Origin: Desulfobacterales bacterium HSG2
GTDB taxonomy: Bacteria > Desulfobacterota > Desulfobacteria > Desulfobacterales > 4be13
Direction: 5' to 3'
DNA: 43,046 bases
NCBI GenBank assembly: GCA_030378035.1
Contig: JAUCGI010000025.1
Coordinates: 1 to 43,046, forward strand
Shown: one piece after another, positions 33,701 through 42,706 of the stretch
Position numbering within the stretch: the first letter of the stretch is position 1
Layout of the letters: every line of letters begins with the position of its first letter
Notes under the pieces: generated by a model
Seen by the model: the letters and a program-made list of their open reading frames with translations, nothing else
The model's database searches: none
What the model was told of the DNA's origin: nothing
Translations under genes and position numbers: made by a program

Positions 33701-33861
33701 TCAATGTGATCCATGGTATGCTGCGTAAATTCCAACTGATTACGGATAAGGCTTTCCCGGAGAACAGCTCTCGCAGAATAAAGTACGGTAAAACCTAACA
33801 GCGGTGCGGCAATAATGGTAACGGCCACAATTGAAAAAAAGAATTTGGTGGAAAATTTCAT
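30745..33861 (-). CDS. Sensor histidine kinase: Cache-HAMP-three PAS-HisKA-HATPase
   Basis: A 1038-residue membrane kinase. Transmembrane helix about 7-29, periplasmic double-Cache sensor about 35-300, second span about 307-328, HAMP 329-382, PAS domains at about 388-505, 520-645 and 680-795 with coiled links (VLVKQRTIELEKEIDERI), HisKA with phosphate-accepting H823 (GIAHEINQPL), and HATPase (N box near 942, DNGSGI near 974, GTGLGLS near 1000). There is no receiver domain. The ATG has AGGAGG upstream. It starts three bases after the stop of the NMT1-like binding protein gene, so the two are one operon and the binding protein may load the Cache domain. The cognate regulator may be the REC-SpoIIE protein next in line upstream. 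Confidence 0.93.
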   Translation of the reverse strand: MKFSTKFFFSIVAVTIIAAPLLGFTVLYSARAVLRESLIRNQLEFTQHTMDHIDRILYNAYQDIQIVAECEMIEGSLEILNKEDGRDEEAAESEEMLERALQEWLGLTGPWNILFAVDKEGIILASDTEQDIGKPVTHELSNELAYKAAMRGEIYYSDLVIPKITGKPTIIFAAPVRSEKEFGRPILGTVIGYFVWHTVLQMIDEADPVLRVHIFNRDGVIIGDRPEHRDRILQRSLGHLDPVKKAFRGRPSGTSIYTDEHKPDKTSVLGCYALQRGFLSYRGSGWGLLVEIPLDVVFAPVNRMARNIVIVVVFIMGLIAGVFCFIGKRLTNPIVALTKTTQSLGGGDFNARAEVTTKDEIGVLADSFNKMAEELQKLRDDLISSKDYTDNIINSMTDTLIVIDPRGNIESVNQSATDMLKYSQQELVGMPFGHIFEEEETLLFFKGSGLDHFTQKGSISGAETTLRTRDGEKVPVLASGSVMRDENGVILGVVCVASDITEIKRAEADLKKRTAELNAAKILSQSIVTSIPSALVTIDKKGRILTFNPNFLMLFGEKDFIGGQLTELVPSLDIHEVTDKILFEREEVCHLEVSQHIGFLGKEPQIFKVSVAGIFFQGRLPKKDEDAWFLVIFNNITESKHAETELKKYRDSLEVLVKQRTIELEKEIDERIRAEEKIRESQRKNKAILKAIPDLMFRVSKEGVFLDFKPNVPGDLYAPPEKIIGSNIRDIMPVEVVDQSFHYIAETLDTAVMQIFEYQLPMPTGVRDYEARMVVSGENEVLTVIRDISERKKAEKELKEKQSQLIQASKMASLGEIATGIAHEINQPLTYISTFIQNLGRDIRENRMDPEWTKDRLKKSAMQVERIQKIIQHLRIFGRSDAVSGEPVTIDIETVLKNTLLLMGERIRLRAIDLIVNAESQLPMIQGDPNQLEQVFINLLQNSADALADTGNPEIRVDIAASEDRKSVVIIVTDNGSGIEQEDSDRIFEPFFTTKEVGEGTGLGLSILYGIIKEHKGTITCHSEKNKGSTFVITLPSE

Positions 33862-33864
33862 AAC

Positions 33865-34869
33865 TTAGCGCAACCTCCTGATAAAACGTCCGTCAAGGAA
33901 TTCGGTGCTGTCCAGTCGTTTCTTTGTCATTCCTTTCTTAATCATAAAGTTGCTGATCTTACGCGCTGTGCCATGGAGTGATTCAAAACCGGCCGCAAAG
34001 GAGAAACTCGCACGATTATCTCTCATATCCAATATTCTGACATGCCGGGTAAAGGCTTGCACTTCATCCGGGGTTTTATTGTAAATCCCGGCGATAATGC
34101 CAAATGCTTCCCCGGGATTCTGTTTGATAAATTCAGTGGATTTGTGCCAGACTTTGACAAATGCCTGCACATCCTCCGGCCTTTCTTTGATAAATTTTCT
34201 GTGGAAAGCAATTATATCGGGAATAAGACCGAAGATTTCTGAAGAATTGAATATAATCCGGCCATTTCCTTTTTTAACAGCCTCACTCACATGCGGTTCC
34301 CAGGTAATTATGGCATCCACAGCGCCTCGGAGAAAAGGCTCTGTATCCTCTGCCTGGGTCTCTGCCATAATAACATCATCAGGTTTTAATTTGTTGCCCT
34401 CCAACACCATAGATAACATAAATTCCTGAAAACTCTCCTTTTGCAGTCCCACACGCTTCCCCTTCAGACCTGCAATACTTTCTATACCAGATTTGGCCAC
34501 GATTGCGTCTGCAAATGAAATATCATTATTAATCACAGCAACCAAATCAAATCCACGGAGTTTGAACTTCATAAAATCGAACAATACGAATTCGGAAACA
34601 TCCATTTTCCCTTCTGCCATATCATTCATGGATTTTATAAAGTCCGGATAAATATCTATTACTTCCACGTTTAAGCCAGCTTCTTCAAACCAACCCTTTC
34701 TATCGGCAATCGCTACCCAATACAGCCCGGGCCAATAACTCTTTGCAACCTTCATCCGCTTGCCGGTGGTTTTCGGTCTCTCTTCTCTTTTCTGGCCAGT
34801 CTGATCCCACACAACAACCGCAACAAAGAAAGCGAATACAATAATCGGAATAAGAGTTTTTTTGGACAT
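33865..34869 (-). CDS. NMT1/SsuA-like substrate-binding protein
   Basis: A 334-residue protein with an uncleaved or signal-type hydrophobic N-terminus (about 4-22). The family binds sulfonates, nitrate or thiamine precursors for ABC import; motifs here are GLYWVAIADRKGWFEEAGLNVEV, KMDVSEFVLFDFMKF, GKRVGLQKESF and DAIITWEPHV. No permease is nearby, and the gene ends three bases before a Cache histidine kinase, so a sensing role is more likely than transport. The start is ATG 34869 with AAAGGAGG upstream; an earlier ATG at 34920 lies next to repeat DNA and is rejected. Ligand cannot be named. Confidence 0.85.
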   Translation of the reverse strand: MSKKTLIPIIVFAFFVAVVVWDQTGQKREERPKTTGKRMKVAKSYWPGLYWVAIADRKGWFEEAGLNVEVIDIYPDFIKSMNDMAEGKMDVSEFVLFDFMKFKLRGFDLVAVINNDISFADAIVAKSGIESIAGLKGKRVGLQKESFQEFMLSMVLEGNKLKPDDVIMAETQAEDTEPFLRGAVDAIITWEPHVSEAVKKGNGRIIFNSSEIFGLIPDIIAFHRKFIKERPEDVQAFVKVWHKSTEFIKQNPGEAFGIIAGIYNKTPDEVQAFTRHVRILDMRDNRASFSFAAGFESLHGTARKISNFMIKKGMTKKRLDSTEFLDGRFIRRLR

Positions 34870-34920
34870 AATTTGCCTCCTTTCATTTTTCAGACAGCCG
34901 CAGATTTTTATAATAATCAA

Positions 34921-34973
34921 CCTTAACCCTAACTCTTAACCCTTAACCCTTAATCCTTAACCCTTAACCCTTA
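34921..34973 (+). repeat. CCTTAAC / CTAACTCTTAACC repeat
   Basis: About eight copies of CCCTTAA-type units fill the gap before the SpoIIE regulator's stop codon. They are complementary to the AAGGGTTA array at 22901-22978. Confidence 0.85.
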
Positions 34974-36662
34974 TAACTCCATAGACAGAGTGACCTTGCT
35001 TCCTTTGTCGCCATAGAAAATCCGGTCCACGTTCATCCTTGCAAGGGCAATGCCCCTGCCGGACGGTTTGGTAAAATGGTCTTCATGGATCGGATCGGGA
35101 ATCACATCAGGATGAAATCCCTTGCCCTCGTCTTCTATGGAGATTTCCAGTCGATTCTCCTTGCGGACGCATTCGATTCGGATCCGTCTTTCGCCGTATT
35201 CCTCCGATATCTTCCGATCTTCAAAAATCTCCCAATATCTTTCCGAACCGAAAAAATCCGGGTCGTTTTTGAAGTCCGTCATCTCCAGGTTTCCATGCTC
35301 AATCGCGTTGAACAGCATTTCAAAAAACGCTGTTCTCAACCGGATGATATTCTCACGGGAAACCTGAAATTTTTCCGCGATATGTTTCATACAATACCTG
35401 CTCAGATCATCAATCTCCGCATATCGGGTTTTTACATTGAGAAGGTATTTGTCGGGTGCGTCGAACCGGTTCCACGGCCTTTGGGGAATATCCTTTTTCC
35501 CGTCAGAGAAACGGAGGGTCAGGATAATGACATCATCATGAAAAGACTCCTTTTTCTGGAACAAGACAGCCTCCGTTACAATGGAGTCCGTCAGGTCGCG
35601 GATATCGCCCGCTCTTTTTCCGATAGTCTCTTCCATGCCTCTGATTCCGAAAACCTTGCCGCTTTCGGATCTGACCTCGCTGATTCCGTCTGTGAACGCC
35701 ACAAGCACGTCACCATCTTTCAGAGGCACGGTTTCGCTGCCGATAACCTGGTCTTCAAAAACGCCGAGAGGATACCCGGTGGGTCTGAGGCGGATTTTTT
35801 CATGATCCCGGAGAATTACGGGGGACGGGACCCCGCAAAGGCAATAGGTGATCTTCATGAATTCCAGGTCGATCAGCGAGCAGAACGCGGCAATGATATC
35901 GTCCGGTAAAATGATCCGGCGCATGGTCCGGTTCAGGCGTGCGCATATCGCCGCGGGGTCGGTATCGGTTTCGGATATCTCCTGAAAGAGCGTTTTCAGG
36001 GTACTGGCCGTAATGGCCGCGGGAACTCCGTGCCCGGTGACATCGGCCAGGAAAAGGAGAAGCCTTTTTTCATCCAGTTCCAATATTTCCAGGACATCGC
36101 CGCCGATGTGCCAAGCGGGGATGTACCTGATACTGACGGCCACCCCTTCCATCGCGGGAAGCAGCGGCTCCATGACAAGATCACACAGCTCCTTGGCTCT
36201 TGAGATTTCCAGTTTAAAGATTTCTTCGCGTCTCTTCTTTTCGGTGGCAGCCTTTTTCAACGAAATCGTATTCCTGACCAGTCCCTGAAATTCATAAATA
36301 TTGAACGGCTTTCTGATAAAAGCGGTTATGCCTTTTTTGAAACACTGCTCCACCTCATCGTCAGAACCGTGACCAGTCAGGACAATTACCGAAAGGGGGT
36401 CCAAAGGTCTTAAATCTATCCGGTCCAAAAATTGTATGCCACTCATTTTAGGCATCTTTAAATCAAGTATCACCAGGACAGGCTGATGTTTATGATATAA
36501 CTTCAGCCCTTCTTCACCACTTGATGCTGAAATGATCTCATAATCCTCATATTTTAAAACATCCTCGATTGATTCAATGAGTTCAGGCTCATCATCAATA
36601 ACAAGAATCTGGGGAATTCCCGATTTCTTCTGATTTGAGACTTGCGATTTGAAATCTGACAT
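34971..36662 (-). CDS. Response regulator with SpoIIE phosphatase and HATPase domains
   Basis: A 563-residue cytoplasmic regulator. The receiver (about 16-135) has D24/D25 and phosphoacceptor D67 (VILDLKMP), K near RKPFN. A PP2C-type SpoIIE/RsbU phosphatase follows (about 180-390; LADVTGHGVPAA, VAFTDGISE, FHDDVIILTLR). A C-terminal RsbW-like HATPase (about 420-563; FEMLFNAIEHGN, DEGKGFHPD, GRGIALA) ends the protein. The combination of phosphatase and anti-sigma-type kinase in one chain is known in deltaproteobacteria and points to partner switching through an STAS anti-sigma antagonist, which is not in the window. GGGAG precedes the ATG. The REC-kinase gene ends 15 bases upstream, so they are probably co-transcribed. 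Confidence 0.92.
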   Translation of the reverse strand: MSDFKSQVSNQKKSGIPQILVIDDEPELIESIEDVLKYEDYEIISASSGEEGLKLYHKHQPVLVILDLKMPKMSGIQFLDRIDLRPLDPLSVIVLTGHGSDDEVEQCFKKGITAFIRKPFNIYEFQGLVRNTISLKKAATEKKRREEIFKLEISRAKELCDLVMEPLLPAMEGVAVSIRYIPAWHIGGDVLEILELDEKRLLLFLADVTGHGVPAAITASTLKTLFQEISETDTDPAAICARLNRTMRRIILPDDIIAAFCSLIDLEFMKITYCLCGVPSPVILRDHEKIRLRPTGYPLGVFEDQVIGSETVPLKDGDVLVAFTDGISEVRSESGKVFGIRGMEETIGKRAGDIRDLTDSIVTEAVLFQKKESFHDDVIILTLRFSDGKKDIPQRPWNRFDAPDKYLLNVKTRYAEIDDLSRYCMKHIAEKFQVSRENIIRLRTAFFEMLFNAIEHGNLEMTDFKNDPDFFGSERYWEIFEDRKISEEYGERRIRIECVRKENRLEISIEDEGKGFHPDVIPDPIHEDHFTKPSGRGIALARMNVDRIFYGDKGSKVTLSMEL

Positions 36663-36677
36663 TTGTTTTCTCCCGTA

Positions 36678-37847
36678 TTATTCTGACTGGCGGATTTCTT
36701 TGCTAAGGGGTATGGTGAAATAAAATGTTGTTCCGACACCTTCCCGGGATTCCATCCAGATGCGCCCGCCGTGGCGTTCCACAATTTTCTTGCACACGGC
36801 CAGGCCGATGCCGTTCCCCGGATAGTCTGTTCTGCCGTGCAGGCGCTTGAAAATGACAAATATCTGGTCATGATATTCCGCCGCGATGCCGATGCCGTTG
36901 TCCCGGACAGAAAAGACCCATTCACCGTTCTTTTCCTCTGCTGTCATATGGACGCGGGGCGGCGCTTCCCCTCTGAATTTTATGGCGTTGGAGATAAGGT
37001 TCTGGAACAACTGCTTCAACTGGGAACTGTCGGCCATAACTGTCGGAAGGGTGTCGCGGGTCACCTCGGCCCCGCTTTCCCTGACAGTCAGACGGAGATC
37101 AGACAGGGTTTGTGTCAGAACATCTTCTGTTTTCACAGCCTTGAGAGGTTCCCTCCTGGTTCCCACGCGGGAGAATTCCAGCAAGTCATTGATCAGAGTA
37201 CGCATTCTGAGAGCCCCATCCGTGGCAAAACCGATAAAGTCGTCTGCGTCGGCATCCAGCTTTCCCTTGTAACGCCGCTCCAAAAGATTTACATAACTTA
37301 TCACCATCCTCAGGGGCTCCTGCAGGTCATGAGAGGCCACATAAGCAAACTGCTCCAGCTCCTTATTGGAGCGTTTCAGTTCTGCGACAGTCTCAGCCAG
37401 GCGATCATTGAGCGATTGCTGCTTTTCCAATGAAGCGGCCAATTCCCGCTTCTGCTGATCCAGATCGACAAAGACTTTTACTTTGTTCACAATGACTTGC
37501 GGATCGACAGGGTTGACGATAAAATCAACGGCGCCGCTCTGATACCCTTTGAACACATAATAATCGGTTGAATAGACCGCAGACATGAACGTGATCGGAA
37601 CTTTCTCAGTCTGTTTCTGACTGCGAATCGCTTCTGCCAGTTCATATCCGTCCATTTCCGGCATCTGCACATCCAGAATAATCAGTGCGAACTCATGATT
37701 CAAAGTGGCCTTCAGCCCCTCGATGCTGCTGGTCGCGGTGATGATCTCCGCATCAGCTTCTCTGAGCACATCTCTCAGGGCATACAAATTCTCTTCTTTG
37801 TCATCGACAATTAATATTTTGGACTTTATGGTCTGTTGTGACTCCAT
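36678..37847 (-). CDS. REC-histidine kinase with Asn in place of the receiver lysine
   Basis: A 389-residue soluble protein: receiver (about 8-125; D15/D16, phosphoacceptor D59 in ILDVQMP), a coiled link (130-165), HisKA with H173 (ASHDLQEPLR, the phytochrome-kinase type), HATPase (about 270-385; LISNAIKF, DNGIGIA, GNGIGLAV). At the place of the conserved receiver lysine the sequence is IVNPVDP: N112, codon AAC. Most receivers have K-P here, and the lysine helps the phosphorylation-driven switch. AGGAG stands about six bases before the ATG. A family 1 end with outward TATAAT is immediately upstream. Likely partner of the SpoIIE regulator. Confidence 0.92.
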   Translation of the reverse strand: MESQQTIKSKILIVDDKEENLYALRDVLREADAEIITATSSIEGLKATLNHEFALIILDVQMPEMDGYELAEAIRSQKQTEKVPITFMSAVYSTDYYVFKGYQSGAVDFIVNPVDPQVIVNKVKVFVDLDQQKRELAASLEKQQSLNDRLAETVAELKRSNKELEQFAYVASHDLQEPLRMVISYVNLLERRYKGKLDADADDFIGFATDGALRMRTLINDLLEFSRVGTRREPLKAVKTEDVLTQTLSDLRLTVRESGAEVTRDTLPTVMADSSQLKQLFQNLISNAIKFRGEAPPRVHMTAEEKNGEWVFSVRDNGIGIAAEYHDQIFVIFKRLHGRTDYPGNGIGLAVCKKIVERHGGRIWMESREGVGTTFYFTIPLSKEIRQSE

Positions 37848-37865
37848 TTTACACTCCTGTTTTCC

Positions 37866-38105
37866 TGATTATAACGGCCCGTAAACGTGAACGTGAACGT
37901 GAACATGAACATGAACATGAACATGAACGTGGACGTGAACGTGGACGTGGACGTGAACGTGGACGTGAACGTGAACGTGAACGTGAACTTATACCTGAAG
38001 TTGTCCGTTCAGGTTCAGGTTCAAGTTCAAGTTCACGTTCAGGTTCAAGTTCACGTTCACGTTCACGTTCAAGTTCACGTTCACGTTCACGTTCACGTTT
38101 AAGGG
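37866..38105. mobile_element. Family 1 element, copy F (right end missing)
   Basis: The left end is TGATTATAACGG, followed by GAACGT/GAACAT/GGACGT arrays, a core GAACTTATACCTGAAGTTGTCC and then GTTCACG/GTTCAAG arrays. The core is that of copies A, B and D, but in the opposite orientation. No TGATTATAACG end is found on the right, where the hybrid kinase stop lies at 38127. The left end places TATAAT (minus, 37868-37873) with TTCACG 18 bp away before the REC-kinase gene. Confidence 0.7.
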
Positions 38106-38126
38106 CATGTTCCTCACTTTGCAATT

Positions 38127-41100
38127 CTACTGATAAAGCCAGACACGCATCATGGAGAAAAGTCGCTGCTCATCAACGGGTTTTGCGATGTAATCACTGG
38201 CACCTGCGGCGATGCATTTGGCTCTGTCCTCTTTCATGGCCTTGGCTGTCAGCGCGATAACGGGCAGTTCCCTGAACTGTTTCTGTTTGCGGATTCTGCG
38301 GATGAGCTCATAGCCATCCATGCCGGGCATCATAATATCCGTCAGCACCAGGCTGACATCCGATTCCGTTTCCAGAAGTTTCAGAGCTTTCTGACCGTCT
38401 TCCGCTCTCAGAACCTCCATTCCCTGTTCCTGCAACAACCGGGTGAGTGCAAAGAGGTTTCTTATGTCATCGTCAACAGCCAGCACCTTTTTATCCTTGA
38501 ACAAATATTCCGGGTCATAGAGCTGACGGATCATTTTCTGTCTTTCCGCTGACAGGTTTCCGACAATCCGGTGTAAGAACAGTGCGGTTTCATCCAATAA
38601 TCGTTCTTGTGAGCGGACCCCCTTGATAACGACGGATTCCGTGTATTCCAGAAGATAATGATGCTCTTCCTCAGTGAGTTCTCTTCCGGTATGGACAATG
38701 ACCGGGGGAATTCTGATCTCTTTTTCCTGTCTGAGCCGATCCAGCAGTTCAAATCCGGACATGTCCGGCAATTTCAGATCCAGGATCATGCAGTCGAAGG
38801 AGGCTGACTGAAATAATTTGAAAGCTTCCTGTCCGCTTGCTACCCCGGTTATTCTGACGTCGCTGTTTCCGATCAGCTCCGTGACCGCTTTTCGGGTCGG
38901 CTCGTCATCCTCAACCACCAACAGGTCTTTCACATCCTTGTCCGCGAATTCTCTGAATCGGAGAAATATCCCGTCCAGTTGTTCCTGGCTCACCGGTTTG
39001 GTCAGAAAGCCGACAGCGCCCTGTCGCAGGGCATCGGGATTTCTTTCATCTGCCGATATGATATGAACGGGAATATGGCGGGTTGCCGTGTTTTCCTTCA
39101 GGGCTGTCAGTACGGACCGGCCGTCCATGTCAGGAAGATGAAGGTCCAGAATAATTCCGCTCGGAAGATGCCGGACCGCCAGTTCCAGACCGTCGGACCC
39201 GTTGGGAGTTGCCAGGCATTTGAAACCTCTGTCGCGGCACTGATTCAGCAGAATTTCCGCGAATTTCAAATCATCCTCGATAATCAGCAGGACAGTATCA
39301 TTCTCTCCCAGGTTTTCCCGATCATCCTGAATACTCTTTGCAGATGTGTCCGCTTCCGAAATTTCGGATGCTCTCATTTCAGGCATCGGCGCCGGGCGTT
39401 CCCGCCGTTTTCTCTCTTCCGCCTGTGACGGGGGCTTTGCCGCGACAGGCAGGAGGAGGGTGAACGCGGAACCCTCTCCGACGATGCTTCGGACCCGGAT
39501 TTCCCCGCCGAGCAATGTTGCCAGTTCCCTGGAAATGGAGAGTCCCAGGCCGGTGCCGCCGTATTTTCTTGCGGTCCCTCCCTCTGCCTGCTGGAACGCT
39601 TCAAAGATGACCTGTTTTTTTCCCGGAGGAATGCCGATGCCGGTATCCGTCACCGCAATTGCAACGGTCTCTTCGGGTTTCAGTCCGCTCCTGAGAAATT
39701 TCCCCGCATCCTCAGACCCGGGCTGGCTGAAATCCACCGTGACACTGCCTTTGCTTGTGAACTTGATGGCATTGGAAAGGAGATTCGTCAGGATCTGATC
39801 CAGACGGTTTCTGTCCGTGACAATGGAATCCGGCAGATCCTGATCGGTCGAGATTTTTAATTCCAGGCCTTTCGCCTCTGCCATGTGCCCGAACTTTTGC
39901 CCCATTCTGCCGGCAATCTCCCGAACGGGGACGGATCTGAAGTCGGTTTCCATCATTCCCGCCTCAATCTTGGAAAGGTCCAGGATTTCATCGATCAGTT
40001 GCAGCAGCTCCTTGCCGCCATTGTGAATGATTGTCACGGATTCGACCTGTTCCGGCGTCAGATTCCGCTCCCGATTCCTGGACAGCCCGGCGGAGAGAAG
40101 CAGCAGACTGTTCAGGGGGGTTCTCAGCTCATGAGACATGTTCGCCAGAAACTCCGACTTGTATTTGCTGGCAATGGCCAGCTCCTCCGCTTTCTCTTCC
40201 ACTTCCCTGTTTTTCTGTTCAATATCCTCTTTCTGAACTTCCAATGCCTCTGCTTTTTCTTCCAGTTCCTCATTCAGTGATTCCATCTCCCGGGACTGTT
40301 GTTCGAGTTCTTCGTTGGCGGCTTTCAGTTCTTCTGCCTGGCTTTCAACTTCTTCTGCCTGACGCTGGGTTTCTCCCAGCAGTTCATTCGTTCTCATGCG
40401 ATTCCGAACCGAATTGAAACTGAGAGCCACACTTTCCATGACATTGTTCAGCAAATCCGTCTCCCTGTCAGAAAATTCGTGAAAGGCCCCCAGCTCGATC
40501 ACACCAATCAACTGCCCTTCCAGGAGAAAAGGGGCGATTACGATATTATTCGGCATGGCATCGCCGGTGGCAGAGCGAATGCGCGTATAATCCTCGGGGA
40601 TGCCGGTTACCGAAATCATCTTCTTTTCATAAGCTGCCTGTCCTGCCAGCCCTTCTCCGATTTTAATCCTGTCACCGAGTTCCTTCCGTCTGGCAAAGGC
40701 GTAACTTCCCGCAAGCCTGAGCGTGTCACTCTCCTCTTCCGCGAGATAGAGCGTGCCGATCTGAGCGTTCAGGTAGCCGGCCAGGAAGGTGATGACATTA
40801 TCCGCAAGTTTTTTCTCATCCGGATCTCCCCGCATCTGATCGTTCAACTGATTCTGCCCGGTTTTGAGCCAGTCCTCTCTTTCATTCTGCCTCACAAATT
40901 CGGCAAAGTTGTCCACCATCCGGTTAATCGCTTTTGCCACAAGATCATTGTCCCCTTTTACCTCAACCTTTTTGCTCAGGTCCAGCTTGGAAACGCTTTC
41001 CGCCACAGCGCCCACCTCTCTCAAGGTCTGTGTCATTCTCCGCATGGCACTCCCGAGCACGTCATTTTCGGAGCGCGGGGCTATGTTTGCGCTGTAATCT

Positions 41101-42668
41101 CCCATGGCTATGGCATCGGCTTGCCTCGCAAACTCGGCAAAGTTATCCACCATCTGGTTAACCGATTTTGCCACAAGATCATTTTTCCCTTTCACATCAA
41201 CCTTTGTGCCCAGGTCTCCCTCGGAAATCCTTTCCGCCACAGCGCCCACCTCTCTCAACGTCAGTGTCATTCTCCCCATGGCAATCCCGAGCATGTCATT
41301 TTCGGAGCGCGGAGCAATGTCTGCGCTGTAATCTCCCGCGGCTATGACATCCGCCTGCCTCGCAAACTCGGCAAACCTGTCCACCATCCGGTTAACCGAT
41401 TTTGCCACAAGATCATTTTTCCCTTTCACATCAACCTTTGTGCCCAGGTCTCCCTCGGAAATCCTTTCCGCCACAGCGCCCAGTTCTCTTAAAGTGACTG
41501 TCATTCTCTGCATGGCAATCAACAACATGCCGACTTCGTCTTTCTTGAATACTTCAACATCTTTGGTTGTATCTCCCCGGGCCATGGCATTGGCAATCAG
41601 CAGGGCCTGATTCAGAGATCGGTTGAACCCGGGCACGATCCATAAGGCAACTCCCATACCGAAGATGAGACCGGACAATACCAGAAGGATCAGTATGATC
41701 CGTATTTCAGAATAATTTTTGTCACTGGCCAGTTTGTCATGCTGCAGATCTCTTTCATTTTTCTCCACAATGGCGGCCATCTGTTCCAGAGCCTTGTCAC
41801 TGAGCTCACGCGCTTTGCCTTTGGAAAGGGCAAAAGCTCTGGTATTGGCATTCTCGCTGGAAAGTTTTCTTACCTGCTCATGCAAGTGAAAATAGGTGTC
41901 CAGTTCCCTTTGGAAACGCCTGAGTAACGGCTGGTTCTCACTAATCAGCAAAGATTCCAGACGGGTGATTCGCTGATCCATGTCCGTCCGCACCTCTTTT
42001 ATGCCCCGGGCATACTGATCCATCTCTTCCTGGGTTCTTGCCAGAATGATGTTCTTCTCCCCCCTATGGATTTCCACCAGATTGCGGCTGATACGGGCTG
42101 TCAGTCTGACTTTTTCGGCATTCGCCCGCAGTTCTTTCAACTCCGCGGTCTGTTCCAGGGCCGCGTCGTTCATCTCCGCAATTTGTTGCAGCGTCTCTGC
42201 CGCTTTCTCGTGGGCTTCCCGGGCTTCTCCCTGTGACAGTGTTCTTGCCCGGACATTGGAGTTATGCCGGGCAACGGAGCGAAGCTCCCTGTGCACCTTC
42301 AGATACTCATCCCATGTTTTCGCAAAAGCATCGAGCTGGTCCCCGCCTTCCTTGTCCGCCAGTTCCCGCAATTTTTCTCTCCGTTCCTGCATATCTTTCC
42401 GGACTTCCTCCGCGAATCGGGCATACCGGTCCATCTCTTCCCGGGTTGCCGCGAGTATGATGTTTTTCTCCGCCCGCGAAACCGCAAGAACCCCCTGATT
42501 GATTCGCGCAGCAAGTTTGATCTTTTCGCAGGAGATATCCGCGATGCCGTTGAGCCGACTGTTCATTTCTGCCAGATACCTTATTCCAAATGCGGATATG
42601 ACCAGTATTACGATGAGCAGGAAGGCAAATCCGCCAAACAGTTTGGTTTTCATTGTGAATGATCTCAT
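38127..42668 (-). CDS. Giant hybrid histidine kinase: two four-helix sensors, tandem HAMPs, GAF, kinase, three receivers
   Basis: A 1513-residue protein. Transmembrane helix about 10-30; two related helical sensor blocks (about 40-180 and 185-318, each with EKNIILA-T-EEMD-YAR); second span about 322-346; HAMP chain about 348-595 in which a 79-residue unit (GAVAERISEGDLGTKVDV and on) recurs at 397, 476 and in part at 555; GAF (about 618-757); a long coiled coil (762-838, EEL/EKAEEL repeats); HisKA with H846 (NMSHELRTPLN); HATPase (to about 1075); receivers with D1175, D1297 and D1444. Such proteins act as phosphorelay hubs. No HPt domain is present, so phosphate must pass to a separate HPt. 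GGAGGAG lies before ATG 42668. Confidence 0.93.
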   Translation of the reverse strand: MRSFTMKTKLFGGFAFLLIVILVISAFGIRYLAEMNSRLNGIADISCEKIKLAARINQGVLAVSRAEKNIILAATREEMDRYARFAEEVRKDMQERREKLRELADKEGGDQLDAFAKTWDEYLKVHRELRSVARHNSNVRARTLSQGEAREAHEKAAETLQQIAEMNDAALEQTAELKELRANAEKVRLTARISRNLVEIHRGEKNIILARTQEEMDQYARGIKEVRTDMDQRITRLESLLISENQPLLRRFQRELDTYFHLHEQVRKLSSENANTRAFALSKGKARELSDKALEQMAAIVEKNERDLQHDKLASDKNYSEIRIILILLVLSGLIFGMGVALWIVPGFNRSLNQALLIANAMARGDTTKDVEVFKKDEVGMLLIAMQRMTVTLRELGAVAERISEGDLGTKVDVKGKNDLVAKSVNRMVDRFAEFARQADVIAAGDYSADIAPRSENDMLGIAMGRMTLTLREVGAVAERISEGDLGTKVDVKGKNDLVAKSVNQMVDNFAEFARQADAIAMGDYSANIAPRSENDVLGSAMRRMTQTLREVGAVAESVSKLDLSKKVEVKGDNDLVAKAINRMVDNFAEFVRQNEREDWLKTGQNQLNDQMRGDPDEKKLADNVITFLAGYLNAQIGTLYLAEEESDTLRLAGSYAFARRKELGDRIKIGEGLAGQAAYEKKMISVTGIPEDYTRIRSATGDAMPNNIVIAPFLLEGQLIGVIELGAFHEFSDRETDLLNNVMESVALSFNSVRNRMRTNELLGETQRQAEEVESQAEELKAANEELEQQSREMESLNEELEEKAEALEVQKEDIEQKNREVEEKAEELAIASKYKSEFLANMSHELRTPLNSLLLLSAGLSRNRERNLTPEQVESVTIIHNGGKELLQLIDEILDLSKIEAGMMETDFRSVPVREIAGRMGQKFGHMAEAKGLELKISTDQDLPDSIVTDRNRLDQILTNLLSNAIKFTSKGSVTVDFSQPGSEDAGKFLRSGLKPEETVAIAVTDTGIGIPPGKKQVIFEAFQQAEGGTARKYGGTGLGLSISRELATLLGGEIRVRSIVGEGSAFTLLLPVAAKPPSQAEERKRRERPAPMPEMRASEISEADTSAKSIQDDRENLGENDTVLLIIEDDLKFAEILLNQCRDRGFKCLATPNGSDGLELAVRHLPSGIILDLHLPDMDGRSVLTALKENTATRHIPVHIISADERNPDALRQGAVGFLTKPVSQEQLDGIFLRFREFADKDVKDLLVVEDDEPTRKAVTELIGNSDVRITGVASGQEAFKLFQSASFDCMILDLKLPDMSGFELLDRLRQEKEIRIPPVIVHTGRELTEEEHHYLLEYTESVVIKGVRSQERLLDETALFLHRIVGNLSAERQKMIRQLYDPEYLFKDKKVLAVDDDIRNLFALTRLLQEQGMEVLRAEDGQKALKLLETESDVSLVLTDIMMPGMDGYELIRRIRKQKQFRELPVIALTAKAMKEDRAKCIAAGASDYIAKPVDEQRLFSMMRVWLYQ
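41031..41480 (-). repeat. 237-bp tandem duplication in the HAMP region
   Basis: Two full units of 79 codons and part of a third are nearly identical at DNA level, for example the GGCAAAGTTATCCACCAT and ACATCAACCTTTGTGCCCAG blocks, which suggests recent duplication within the gene. Each unit is about one poly-HAMP pair. Confidence 0.8.
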
Positions 42669-42706
42669 GTTTCTTTCTCCTCCGTTCTGGGGACATGTTA
42701 TATCTC

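Noticed and set aside
40299..41492. 397-codon open frame antisense to the hybrid kinase
   Set aside because: Its repeats mirror the HAMP duplication on the other strand; the kinase reading explains the DNA fully.
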